From positions 98,154 through 162,153 of the forward strand of contig CAJXQI010000012.1 in the NCBI GenBank assembly GCA_913058395.1: 64,000 nt of DNA. Direction: 5' to 3'. A model generated the notes under the pieces. The model was not told where the DNA came from, did not search any database, and was given only the letters and a program-made list of their open reading frames with translations. The stretch is from an uncultured Colwellia sp. Lineage in GTDB: Bacteria; Pseudomonadota; Gammaproteobacteria; Enterobacterales; Alteromonadaceae. The stretch's first letter is position 1; each line of letters begins with the position of its first letter. This document shows positions 44,301 to 53,571 of the stretch, piece by piece. The position numbers and the translations under genes were made by a program.

Positions 44301-45028
44301 AATCCCTATGAATTTGACAGTTTCCAATCTTATTATTATATCTTCCGTGTTTAATTTTATTTTTCTCGGTCATCCTGACACTTTCTTTGGCTATCCGTAA
44401 TGTCCTTCTGGACAAAATATTCAATACTCATCCTGAGCTTTAAGTGAACAATCCATATTTATTAAATTAATTTCTGCGCTTTTAGCGCTTATTGCTTTCC
44501 TTGCAATGACTATCCGTTTTGTTTAATGCTGCCTTAGCAGCTGCCCTATACTTTACTGAAGTTATTTAAAGCAGCAAGCTGTATTTCTAGTTCATTTATT
44601 AGACTAAAGTCTACCTGTTACTAACCGGTTGTTTTTAAATGTAATATTATTGTAATTAAATGTAATTTATTTTTTATTTTGTATTTTTAATGGTCAATGT
44701 CTTACAAGAAAAGAGGCAAATATGTCGTTATTTTTGTTTTGTAATAACTTACGAAAACCTTCGTTAATAAGGCCTGTAGTGAGTTTGTTTGTTTTTAAAT
44801 CAATTTGATACTGATTAAACTTGAATAGAAAAATAAATGAATTAGCTATTGTTATTATAATTGCCGATAAGGAGTATTTATTAGCTAGCGGATTATTTAA
44901 TGAACGTATCTATAGTGTATACAAATGGATAAATAATGACTTTGTAAGCGTAAATGGCAATTGATTCTTGGCAGGCTGTTAACGCTAATTATTGCTAACG
45001 ACCTGCCTTTTAAAAATTCACCAGTGTA
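44301..45028. other. Gene-free AT-rich region between yihI and the VOC gene
   Basis: It contains small palindromes, GTCATCCTGAC (44369-44379), TGTCC-N4-GGACA (44400-44413) and CTCATCCTGAG (44427-44437), related to the TTCATCCTGAA repeats near 48956 and 49009. One 28-codon open frame begins at an ATG near 44722 after GAGG but has no other support. An imperfect hairpin, GGCAGG...CCTGCC near 44973-45008, is followed by TTTT on the plus strand and would end a plus-strand transcript from this region. Confidence 0.5.
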
Positions 45029-45607
45029 TTAGTCTTCTTGCTGATGAAGCCATGCTGCGTGAGTAGGGGCTTTTTTCGTTTGCGCCCATTCTTCCACCAT
45101 TAATGGTGCTACGCGTTTAAGCTCCGCATATTGCTCAACTGTACCAGTATTGGCTGCTAACTCTAAACGATGGCCATTAGGATCAAAGAAGTAAATTGAT
45201 TTAAATACGCCATGATTAACTGGCCCTAACACTTCAATGTTTTGTGCTTGTAAGTCTGCTTTTGCGGCAACCAAAGCGTCAACATCTTCAACTTCCAATG
45301 CGATATGTTGTACCCATTGTGGGGTATTTTCATCGCGGCCCATATTTGGCGAGTTTGGTATTTCAAAAAAAGCTAATACGTTACCCATACCAGCATCAAG
45401 AAATATATGCATGTAAGGGTCGGGAGCCTTAGTTGACGGTACTTCATTTTCTGCAATGGCAACGGTAAGTTCCATGTTTAAATGTTTTTGGTACCAGTCG
45501 ACAGTTTCTTTCGCGTCTTTACAACGGTAAGCCACATGATGGAAGCGTTTTAAATTAATCATAGTATTGTTATTTATGCGATTCTCGAATGAGTTAATTT
45601 TTACCAT
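45029..45607 (-). CDS. VOC-family (glyoxalase/dioxygenase fold) protein
   Basis: A 192-residue metalloprotein of the vicinal oxygen chelate superfamily. The conserved start is INLKRFHHVAYRCKDAKETV, with the first metal His in HHVAYRC; a later His in QHIALEVEDVD and a Glu in HRLELAA complete a plausible three-residue metal site. The wording fits the glyoxalase/bleomycin resistance/dioxygenase group, but a particular reaction cannot be named. An internal ATG at 45562 would begin right at the domain and may be the true start. It is transcribed alone, 119 bases after the M61 peptidase gene. Confidence 0.83.
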   Translation of the reverse strand: MVKINSFENRINNNTMINLKRFHHVAYRCKDAKETVDWYQKHLNMELTVAIAENEVPSTKAPDPYMHIFLDAGMGNVLAFFEIPNSPNMGRDENTPQWVQHIALEVEDVDALVAAKADLQAQNIEVLGPVNHGVFKSIYFFDPNGHRLELAANTGTVEQYAELKRVAPLMVEEWAQTKKAPTHAAWLHQQED

Positions 45608-45725
45608 AACTCAATAAACCGCCCTAATTTTCTAGTTAGTTTTGTACATTTATGTTGTCAGCATATGCGTACGCTTTAGTTTACATAGCCGTTGGTTGGT
45701 ATCAACCGCTGTCTGCTGATGAGCT

Positions 45726-47510
45726 TTATTTATGGCTCTGCCAGCGCTTTACTAATTCTTCATCAACCACTTTAAAAGCAATGCCTGATATTGGTGAGTC
45801 AGAGACTGTACAAGTTGATTGTAGTAACAAGTCATCACGAAAGTAATGGCAGATCAGTTCACTGCTTGCTGGTGTATGGTCAAGCAATGCTTGTAATGAC
45901 TTTTCTGTCATTTTGAGGTTGTCGATGGCAATTAATAGATCATTAACGGCAAGCCCTGCTTTTGCTGCGGGTGAGTTATCGAGCACTTGGGTAATTTTCA
46001 AGCCAGTTGCTTGGCTTTTAAAGTGTGCACCAAGGTAAGCTTGGTATTGCGATGCTGAACAAGTTTCTACACTATTAATACTTTTAAATTTTTGCTTTTG
46101 TAATGCAACACCAACATCGGCTAAATCTTCGGTAAGATCAATGCGGTCATTGCTATATAAGTGATGTTTAAATGATGCTGAAATATCTTCACCACATAGT
46201 ATGTTGGCGATGTTGATAAAGTCATCTTCAGTGGTACCGACGCTGGTGCGACCAAAGTGGATCCATAACTCTCGCATTAAGGTATCCAAACTGTATTGCC
46301 CAGCTGATTTGCTGCGAATGGTTAAATCTAGCCATAAAGCGATTAACGAGCCCTTGGTATAATAACTGACGATGTTATTAACTGCGTCGGGGCCTTGCTG
46401 GTAAAATTTCGTCCAAGCATCGAAGCTAGACTCAGTAACGCTCTGTTTTAATTCACCGTCGCCACGATAAACTCGAGTGGCTGTTTTTGCTAGCAAGGCT
46501 AAGTAATCATCAAATGTAATCAGGCCTGTTCGGTATAGCGAAAAATCATCGTAATAAGAGGTAATGCCCTCAAATGCCCATAATTGCTTGGTATAAACCT
46601 CTTCTTGCAAGTTATATGGGGTGAACTCTTTTGGCTTGATTCGACAAACATTCCAAGCATGAAAGTATTCATGTGAACATAAACTTAAAAAGGTTTTGTA
46701 ATTGTCACTAAGCTCTGCGTTTGGTTGTTGGGCATTAGGTAAATCAAAGCGACTTGCTTGTAAAATGGTAGAATTTTTGTGTTCTAAGCCGCCAAAGCCA
46801 CTTGCTTGTAAATGGGTGATAAACCAATATTCTTGGAAAGGTGCCTCGCCAAACATGTTTATGTGATGCTGGCATAACTTACTGATATCGTCAGCTAAGC
46901 GCGCCGTATCACCATAATGTTTACTGGTAAATACTAAATGGTGTACTACACCTTCAACGATAAATTCTGTGCTATCAAACTCACCAATAGCGACAGGGCA
47001 ATCAATTAAGTGCTGATAATTATCGGCGATATATCGGCCAAATTGATATTTCTCTGTTTCTGTTGCCCGTGTTAGCCCTGTTGCCACTCGCCAGGCTTGT
47101 TGTTCTGTAGTGGTTGGTTGCTCAATAATTAGTTCGCAAGGTAAGTCGCTTAGCTCTAGCACTTGTAAGAATGTTGAACTGCCATTAAAAAATCCTCGCT
47201 GACTGTCTAGGTAAGCAGTACGTACTGAAAGGTCAAAAGCAAATACTTGATAGGTAATGTTAACTTGTTCGGTGTTAGCAACCAGTGACCAAGTTTGCTT
47301 ATCATTCTTGCTCAGTAAAATAGCGTTTTGGTCATTATCAAAAGCATTTATTTCAATGATGTTTTTAGCAAAGTCACGGATCATATAACTGCCGGGTAAC
47401 CATGCAGGTAAAGATAAAGTATAAGTTTGTGCAGGTGTCGTTTGAAATGATAAAGACACTTCAAATAAGTGACTGTTTGGCTTGAGAGGAGAAATTTTAT
47501 ATTGGATCAT
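45726..47510 (-). CDS. M61-family glycyl aminopeptidase with PDZ domain
   Basis: A 594-residue peptidase counted from ATG 47510 (MIQYKISPLKP, the usual family start; an in-frame start at 47546 would add 12 residues). It has an N-terminal beta-rich domain to about 200. The gluzincin catalytic domain carries the zinc motif HEYFHAWN with the downstream Glu in WAFEGITSYYDD. A PDZ domain is at about 490-560 (LGAHFKSQATGLKITQVLDN, SPAAKAGLAVNDLLIAIDNL). M61 enzymes remove N-terminal Gly or Ala from peptides. No signal peptide, so cytosolic. It is next to purU on the same strand, 84 bases away. Confidence 0.92.
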   Translation of the reverse strand: MIQYKISPLKPNSHLFEVSLSFQTTPAQTYTLSLPAWLPGSYMIRDFAKNIIEINAFDNDQNAILLSKNDKQTWSLVANTEQVNITYQVFAFDLSVRTAYLDSQRGFFNGSSTFLQVLELSDLPCELIIEQPTTTEQQAWRVATGLTRATETEKYQFGRYIADNYQHLIDCPVAIGEFDSTEFIVEGVVHHLVFTSKHYGDTARLADDISKLCQHHINMFGEAPFQEYWFITHLQASGFGGLEHKNSTILQASRFDLPNAQQPNAELSDNYKTFLSLCSHEYFHAWNVCRIKPKEFTPYNLQEEVYTKQLWAFEGITSYYDDFSLYRTGLITFDDYLALLAKTATRVYRGDGELKQSVTESSFDAWTKFYQQGPDAVNNIVSYYTKGSLIALWLDLTIRSKSAGQYSLDTLMRELWIHFGRTSVGTTEDDFINIANILCGEDISASFKHHLYSNDRIDLTEDLADVGVALQKQKFKSINSVETCSASQYQAYLGAHFKSQATGLKITQVLDNSPAAKAGLAVNDLLIAIDNLKMTEKSLQALLDHTPASSELICHYFRDDLLLQSTCTVSDSPISGIAFKVVDEELVKRWQSHK

Positions 47511-47593
47511 AAAGGCACAAATGTTGATAAGATATTTGTGCCTCAATGTAGCAGAGTTAGCCTGATAAAACAGCTAAGCAGCTTGTTAAAAAG

Positions 47594-48454
47594 TTAGCTT
47601 AAAATTACAGTTTTATCTTTATTTAAACAAATGCGTTGTTCAGCATGCATTTTAACTGCCTGACAAAGTGCGGCTGCTTCCAAATCGTGGCCAAGGTGCA
47701 CCATTTGCTCAATGGTAAAGGTGTGATTAATCGGTTTTACTTCTTGAACAATAATCGGTCCTTCATCCAAATCAGCGGTAACATAATGCGCAGTCGCACC
47801 GATAACTTTGACCCCGCGTTGATGAGCTTGATGATAAGGTTTCGCGCCTTTGAAACTTGGCAAGAATGAGTGATGAATATTAATCGCCTGACCACGTAAA
47901 CTATGACACAACTCGTCGGACAGTATTTGCATATATCGGGCAAGTACTAATAAGTCTCCATTATATTGCTGATAGAGCGCTAGTAGTTGCTGCTCTTGTT
48001 GCGCTTTATTACTTTTATCTATCGGCAAATGGTGAAACGGAATGTCGTGCCATTGTGCAAGTGCCTGACAGTCAATGTGATTAGAGGTAATTGCAACAAT
48101 GTTGACCGGTAATACACCTGCTTTCCATTTGGTCAGTAGTGAAACTAAACAATGATCGTCTTTTGATACGGCAATAACTACATTCGGTACATTGTTGCGC
48201 TCACGCAACTGGTATTGCATATGCAGAGGTTTTGCTAGTAAATCAAGCGCTTGGGAAAACTCGTCTATGGTAACGTTTAATTCCCGATCATCAAAAGCAA
48301 TACGTGAAAAGAAAGTTTCGGTGTAGGGGTCACTGTACTGACACGTTTCGGTAATAAATGCACCGTGCTCGAAAAGGCTTTGGGTAATTTTAGCCAATAC
48401 GCCTGAGGTGTCAGGGCATTGCCAAGTTAAAATATAGTGGTGCGTATTTTCCAT
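47594..48454 (-). CDS. purU: Formyltetrahydrofolate deformylase PurU
   Basis: A 286-residue enzyme that hydrolyses 10-formyl-tetrahydrofolate to formate and tetrahydrofolate, supplying formate for purine synthesis and balancing one-carbon pools. An N-terminal ACT regulatory domain (about 5-85; LTWQCPDTSGVLAKITQSL) is followed by a formyltransferase-like domain with the catalytic set INIHHSFLPSFKGAKPY and TADLDEGPII. Length and order match E. coli PurU (280). Likely monocistronic. Confidence 0.96.
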   Translation of the reverse strand: MENTHHYILTWQCPDTSGVLAKITQSLFEHGAFITETCQYSDPYTETFFSRIAFDDRELNVTIDEFSQALDLLAKPLHMQYQLRERNNVPNVVIAVSKDDHCLVSLLTKWKAGVLPVNIVAITSNHIDCQALAQWHDIPFHHLPIDKSNKAQQEQQLLALYQQYNGDLLVLARYMQILSDELCHSLRGQAINIHHSFLPSFKGAKPYHQAHQRGVKVIGATAHYVTADLDEGPIIVQEVKPINHTFTIEQMVHLGHDLEAAALCQAVKMHAEQRICLNKDKTVILS

Positions 48455-48583
48455 GTTTTTATCAGCTTTTAAATACTACGATTTTTCAGTGTGTCATTTC
48501 AGCTGGATGATGATAAATACTTTTCTGCTATATGCTAATGCCTTTCAAGCCTTAGTTTATTTGGCTATTAGTTTACTTAATTT

Positions 48584-48808
48584 TTAGCTTAATTCAGTTT
48601 TATGTTGAATATAAAGTGCTTCAACTTTCTCGCGCGCCCATTCAGTTTTACGTAAAAACTTCAAACTTGAATTAATACTCGGGTTATCGGTGAAACAACG
48701 CACTTTGATTTTTTCTCCAAGATACTCAAAACCGAAGTGTTCAACGAGCTGAGTAACGATTGTTTTTAGAGTAACACCATGTAGAGGGTTATAAGGTTGG
48801 TTGTCCAT
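48584..48808 (-). CDS. VF530/DUF2132 family small protein
   Basis: A 74-residue protein starting at ATG 48808, with GGAAAG just upstream. The family phrases are clear: NPLHGVTLKTIVTQLVEHFG, then IKVRCFTDNPSINSSLKFLR and KTEWAREKVE. VF530 proteins are small DNA-binding-like folds common in Vibrio, Shewanella and Colwellia, and their role is unknown. No operon partner. Confidence 0.9.
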   Translation of the reverse strand: MDNQPYNPLHGVTLKTIVTQLVEHFGFEYLGEKIKVRCFTDNPSINSSLKFLRKTEWAREKVEALYIQHKTELS

Positions 48809-48936
48809 TCTACTTTCCAATAAAATATTGTTTCGCTATTCTAACACCAAACGTCAGGTGGTGAACATCGGCACTATTTACCATCTACATACGCGGGTAC
48901 ATTATTGCTGTGAAGCCCTGGATGGCTAAGAACGGT

Positions 48937-49021
48937 CATAGCACCATGACATATTGTTCATCCTGAACATCGTCATTCCTTGCTGTCCATAGCACCATGA
49001 CATACTGTTCATCCTGAACAT
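48937..49021. repeat. Two 34-bp direct repeats containing a TGTTCA-N3-TGAACA palindrome
   Basis: Copies at 48937-48970 and 48988-49021 differ at one base. Each begins CATAGCACCATGACATA and ends with the palindrome TGTTCATCCTGAACA. They lie between the VF530 and peroxiredoxin genes. The palindrome core recurs with compensating changes at 44369 and 44427, as in REP-like hairpin elements. Confidence 0.85.
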
Positions 49022-49049
49022 AAAAAACGACGCAAAAGCGTCGTTTTTT
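49022..49049 (-). terminator. Intrinsic terminator of the peroxiredoxin-glutaredoxin gene
   Basis: A 12-bp perfect stem (49022-49033 with 49038-49049) and 4-base loop lies 20 bases after the stop. The minus strand ends in a run of six T residues. Confidence 0.9.
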
Positions 49050-49069
49050 TATTTTGGTGGTTACTTCAA

Positions 49070-49798
49070 TTAGCTAAAGTGTGCTTCTAAAGCTTCGCTG
49101 CCGCCAATAAGCTTACCGTCAATAAATACTTGTGGCACAGTATCAGCATTAGTAATGGCTTTGAACATCGTTAAGTTCACGTCTTTACCTACTTCTAAAT
49201 CTTCAAAAGTAAAACCTTTTTCGGTTAATAGCGCTTTTGCTTTTTTACAGTATGGGCAGGTTGGTTTGCTAAATACTGTGATTGCAGATGTTTGACATGC
49301 CGCAGGGTTAATGTGACTTAACATAGTATCAGCATCTGATACTTCAAACGGGTCGCCTGGAACGTCTGGTTCGATGAACATTTTTTCAATGATGCCATTT
49401 TTAACTAGCATCGCATAACGCCAGCTACGCTTACCAAAACCGATCGCGGCTTTATCAACTAGCATGCCCATTGCTTCAGTGAAATCGCCATTACCGTCAG
49501 GAATAAAGCTGATATTGTCGGCATCTTGGTCTTGTGCCCAAGCATTCATTACAAACGTGTCGTTAACTGACATACAAATAATTTCATCAACACCATTAGC
49601 GAATAATGTCGGAGCTAATTCATTGTAGCGTGGTAGGTGTGATGATGAACATGTTGGCGTAAATGCACCCGGTAATGAAAAAACTACTACGGTTTTATTA
49701 TTGAAAATTTCATCGCTATTACGTGTTGTCCATTCGTCATTAGCACGTAAAGTGAAGGTAACATTTGGGACTTTTTGTTGCTCTTTGTTTTCTAACAT
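49070..49798 (-). CDS. Hybrid peroxiredoxin-glutaredoxin
   Basis: A 242-residue fusion enzyme that reduces peroxides using glutathione directly. Residues about 1-165 are a Prx5-type peroxiredoxin with peroxidatic Cys in PGAFTPTCSSSHLPRY. Residues about 170-242 are a glutaredoxin with CPYC in FSKPTCPYCKKAKALL and the TVPQVFIDGKLIGG glutathione-binding stretch. This matches the PGdx of Haemophilus and Vibrio. No OxyR gene is beside it in this window. Monocistronic with a strong terminator. Confidence 0.95.
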   Translation of the reverse strand: MLENKEQQKVPNVTFTLRANDEWTTRNSDEIFNNKTVVVFSLPGAFTPTCSSSHLPRYNELAPTLFANGVDEIICMSVNDTFVMNAWAQDQDADNISFIPDGNGDFTEAMGMLVDKAAIGFGKRSWRYAMLVKNGIIEKMFIEPDVPGDPFEVSDADTMLSHINPAACQTSAITVFSKPTCPYCKKAKALLTEKGFTFEDLEVGKDVNLTMFKAITNADTVPQVFIDGKLIGGSEALEAHFS

Positions 49799-49948
49799 AA
49801 TGGCTCCGTTGATTAATCTTAAATACTACTGCGTTTTGCTATGAAGTTATTATCCAATCAATTATCGTTTTGGTAAAATGATTAAAATCGATTTTATCAA
49901 TCTAAAAAATAGATTGATAAAGATTTGAGTCTTGCTGGTTCAGTGTAG

Positions 49949-52900
49949 TTAACTATTTTTACTAAGCCAGTGCTTTATTTCGTCAACTAACTGGTCGATT
50001 TGCATAATAAGTTCGGCGGCGCTGATATTCATTTGTTGCTGCTCATGACTTTGCGCCTGAGATTCTATTTGTTGAGCGATAGCATCGAGTTTTTGCCCAC
50101 ATAAATAACGCACACTACCTTTTATCTTATGGGTGATTGCTTGAATATTCGGATACTCCAACGCCACAAGTGCTGATTTGAAGTCAGTTTTGTCTTTCGA
50201 CCAAGAGCTGATAAAAAGTTTAGCAACTTCCGTGCTTAATTCTATATCGTCTCCGTTTGTCGCTAATAGCGCTTGAGGCTCGAATAAGTGAAAATTAAGT
50301 TCAATACTGCTTTGATCTTCAGATTTATTTTTCATTTGCTGTAATTGCCGATAAGCGTGGTTGAGTTTATTGGTTATTTGCTCTTGTGGGCAGGGTTTAG
50401 CCATATAATCATCAAATCCTGCTTCTAAGCATGTTTCGGCTGCACCACTGAGCGCGTCTGCAGTAACTGCTATTAACCATAATGGCCTGATATGCTTGAT
50501 AGCACTCAGGCGCTTTGCTAATTCAAAGCCATCTAAATTCGGCATGTGGCAATCAGAAATAATAATGTCGTATGGCTGTTTTGTGTGCATTTCCAATGCT
50601 TGCTGGCCGTCATAAGCAATATCAGCGAATATTTTTAAGCGCTCTAGTTGCGCGCTTAAAACTTTAATATTAACTAAGTTGTCTTCAGCAATGAGTACTC
50701 GAGTATCCTGAAAACGTAAATCTTCTTCGGTGTTAATTATGCGGACATTTTCCCTGCGGTCATCAGTGCTTTGTGCAAGTAATGCACGTTTAAGTTTTAG
50801 GTTAAAAGAAAAGGTGCTACCTTCATTTTCCGACGATTCTAAGTCTATTTTACTGCCCATGGCGGTGACAATTTCTTGGCAAATACTTAAGCCTAAGCCG
50901 GTGCCGCCAAAATTACGGGTTATTTCATCATTTGCTTGAATAAAAGGGGTAAATAACAGTGCTTGTTTGTCTTTTGCAATGCCAATTCCGCTGTCTTGCA
51001 CGGCAATATTAATGATGTGGTAGGTATTATCATTACTGACGGTTTCTTCGACGATGCGTATTGAAAGTTTAATATGACCTTTAGGGGTGAATTTCTTTGC
51101 GTTGCTGAGTAAATTGTTTAAAATTTGCGTTAAACGGGTAGGGTCAGTGAAGTAACTATGTGTGATATTCTGGTCAATTTCTAATGTGATTGGCGTATTG
51201 TTTTCTTGTGATATATGACTAATGCTTTTAATCACATCTTTGGCAATTAAGTGTAAATTTGACGCTACTGATTCTAGTGTTAATTTGCCCGCTTCGATTT
51301 TTGAAAAGTCTAATACGTCATTGATTAAAGCAAGTAAGTTTCGGGCTGAGCCTTTTAAAGTCATTAACAGCTCTTGTTGCGAGTTATTCAGGTCGGTAAA
51401 TGACAATGACTCAGCCATGCCTAAAACACCATTCATTGGTGTGCGAATTTCATGACTCATACGCGCTAAAAAAGTTAATTTTTCTTGTGCCGATTGTTCT
51501 GCTTTTTCTCGTGCAATTTCTGCTTGTGATAATGCATCGGCAATTTCACGTTGCTCGGCTTTTTTTACCCGACGACGTCGGTAATTAAACCAAATGATAA
51601 TTAATGATGCGAAAGTGAAAAAGAATAATAAGAAGCGAGCGTTTTGATAGGTAACGGCAATTTCATCATTATTGCTTTGCTGATTTACAAAAGCGGATTT
51701 ATTCCATTTCGCATAAATATCATCTAAGCGCAGTGCTGAAATATCACTAATGGCTCGGTTGATGATGGTAAGTAAACGAGTATTATCTTTATGGCTAGCA
51801 AAGGTAAAGTTTGCATCAGGCAAAAATTCTGGCAATGGTTGGCTGGTGAGGCTAGAAAGTTGCATTTTCTTAATCAAATAGGCTGAAGACAATGACTGGC
51901 CAATAAATGCGTCTACGTCATTATTCGCCACCGCCAATATCGCTTCATCAACATTAGTGTAATGTTGAAATTTAGCATCGGGATATTTTTGCTGTAAATA
52001 TTGACCTGAAGTCAGTTGTTCGACTATCGCTATTTTATTGTTACTTAGGTTCTCGATGTTAATTTGTTGATGATCGTTAACACGATAGATCAGGCTATGA
52101 TTGGCCTCAAGGTAGGGCATGGAAAAGTTAAAGAATTTTTCGTAAGCAGGGTTACGTTCGATGTGAACTAAAATATCGGCTTGCTGACTTTTAATGCTTT
52201 CAATGGCCTGCTGATAATTGCGAACGTACTGCGGCCGAAAAACTAGGCCAGTTTTTTCTGTAATCAACTCTATTAAGTCAATTGCATAACCTCGTTCAGT
52301 AATATTATTGAGGTTTTTAGTAATCACATAAGGCGGGAAACCTTGCTCCAATATTGGATATTGCAATTCATTATGGTCGATGAGGTATTGTTTTTCGTTT
52401 TCGGATAAATCTTGAATATAATTGCCAAGGGTAATGTTAATGGTGCCATTACCACTAAAAGCATACTTTTTACGCCAAAGTTGTGCTTGTAGTGAGCCGA
52501 CAGCACGTAAGCTTTCATTAATTTTATAGAGTAAATCGCGGTCACTCTCACGCGTAATCGCATGAAAATAGATTTTCGGTGATTCATCATAATTGACTGA
52601 GTAATTATCTAGTAGGTTGTAACGTGAAAGTTGCTTAGTTAGGTTCCAAGGCTCAACAGAGTACAGTACGTCATATTGTTTGATATTTTCAATTAAACTA
52701 GCAATAGACGGGTAGTAGTGGCGTTCAATATGCTTGCTTAAGTAGCTTAGTGTTCGTGAGTTATTACTGTGAATGCCTATTTTTATATCTTTGTTACTAT
52801 TTGCACTCATTCGTCTAAATACGCGTTGCTGAAAATTAGCAAAAGGCACACTGTAAAGCACATTTTTTTCTGTTGCTTCCATTACGGCAATAGCGGCGAT

Positions 52901-53200
52901 GTCAATTTCATGATTTGCTAAGGCATCGTATATATCGCGAGATGATAAGTAAACGAACTCAACTGTATGCTGATTATCGATTGACCATATTTGCCAATAT
53001 TCACGTAAAAATTGGGTTAAACGTTGCAGTTCACTATTGCCGGTTTCCTCTAATGCTTCTTGATTTGGCAGTGCAATTCGCAAAGCTACTTTTTTTGTCG
53101 TCAATTCATCAAGTTTTTCAGTTGCTTGGGTTGGTAGACAAATGCATGCCGCAATTAAAAAAAATAATTGAAATAGTGAATGTATAAGTAATTTTTTCAT
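49949..53200 (-). CDS. BvgS-like hybrid sensor kinase (two SBP-3 domains, HisKA, REC, Hpt)
   Basis: A 1083-residue hybrid kinase counted from ATG 53200, the start that begins directly with the signal peptide (MKKLLIHSLFQLFFLIAACI); in-frame starts at 53206 and 53233 are possible. Two periplasmic solute-binding (SBP family 3) domains at about 40-265 and 280-520 (FRPQYVRNYQQAIESI) are followed by a helix at about 530-550. HisKA has H583 in MSHEIRTPMNG, then the ATPase domain (DSGIGI, GTGLGLSIC), a receiver with Asp in IIISDCHMPNLDG, and a C-terminal Hpt with His in ITHKIKGSVRYL. It works as a phosphorelay but no partner regulator is adjacent. The ligand is unknown; the SBP domains suggest an amino-acid-like molecule. 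Confidence 0.92.
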   Translation of the reverse strand: MKKLLIHSLFQLFFLIAACICLPTQATEKLDELTTKKVALRIALPNQEALEETGNSELQRLTQFLREYWQIWSIDNQHTVEFVYLSSRDIYDALANHEIDIAAIAVMEATEKNVLYSVPFANFQQRVFRRMSANSNKDIKIGIHSNNSRTLSYLSKHIERHYYPSIASLIENIKQYDVLYSVEPWNLTKQLSRYNLLDNYSVNYDESPKIYFHAITRESDRDLLYKINESLRAVGSLQAQLWRKKYAFSGNGTINITLGNYIQDLSENEKQYLIDHNELQYPILEQGFPPYVITKNLNNITERGYAIDLIELITEKTGLVFRPQYVRNYQQAIESIKSQQADILVHIERNPAYEKFFNFSMPYLEANHSLIYRVNDHQQINIENLSNNKIAIVEQLTSGQYLQQKYPDAKFQHYTNVDEAILAVANNDVDAFIGQSLSSAYLIKKMQLSSLTSQPLPEFLPDANFTFASHKDNTRLLTIINRAISDISALRLDDIYAKWNKSAFVNQQSNNDEIAVTYQNARFLLFFFTFASLIIIWFNYRRRRVKKAEQREIADALSQAEIAREKAEQSAQEKLTFLARMSHEIRTPMNGVLGMAESLSFTDLNNSQQELLMTLKGSARNLLALINDVLDFSKIEAGKLTLESVASNLHLIAKDVIKSISHISQENNTPITLEIDQNITHSYFTDPTRLTQILNNLLSNAKKFTPKGHIKLSIRIVEETVSNDNTYHIINIAVQDSGIGIAKDKQALLFTPFIQANDEITRNFGGTGLGLSICQEIVTAMGSKIDLESSENEGSTFSFNLKLKRALLAQSTDDRRENVRIINTEEDLRFQDTRVLIAEDNLVNIKVLSAQLERLKIFADIAYDGQQALEMHTKQPYDIIISDCHMPNLDGFELAKRLSAIKHIRPLWLIAVTADALSGAAETCLEAGFDDYMAKPCPQEQITNKLNHAYRQLQQMKNKSEDQSSIELNFHLFEPQALLATNGDDIELSTEVAKLFISSWSKDKTDFKSALVALEYPNIQAITHKIKGSVRYLCGQKLDAIAQQIESQAQSHEQQQMNISAAELIMQIDQLVDEIKHWLSKNS

Positions 53201-53571
53201 TGGCATTACATGATGACCCGTTATTGGATACAAATATAAATTTTTAGCAGAGAAACTAAAGTAATATTGTAACTTGAAAAACGCTAAGCGTGAGGAAAAT
53301 TAGGCGCTGGTAGCAATTTAATATTAAGTAATTACGCTTGATTAACAAACTTAACCTATATATGTAACAAGCAAGTTTTATTTATTGTTTTCGAGGGCGG
53401 CATTATTTAGCTGACTAATTTGAGGATTTGCTGAGTCAGACCTTACAGGGCGATAAAATGAGTAATTGCAATTGAGAAAACTGATGAAAGAAAGCGAAAG
53501 TATTTTATGTTCTGATTGCAGCATGCTAAATTACAATTATTGAAGTTGTATATACAATTTGAGAGGGTGAA
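53201..53571. other. Intergenic region between hybrid kinase and hutG
   Basis: 371 bases between divergent genes. It contains the HutC-like palindrome at 53546-53557 and a GAGAGGG ribosome site before hutG. No gene seen. Confidence 0.6.
53546..53557. promoter_or_regulatory. HutC-type operator candidate before hutG
   Basis: A perfect 12-bp palindrome, TTGTATATACAA, centred 20 bases before the hutG ATG. It matches the TGTA-N2-TACA core of HutC, the GntR-family repressor of histidine utilisation. The position would block transcription or early elongation. The repressor gene is not in the window. Confidence 0.72.

Noticed and set aside
44722..44808. 28-codon open frame after GAGG in the gene-free region
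   Set aside because: It has a possible ribosome site, but the peptide is short, has no motif, and its surroundings show no other coding sign.
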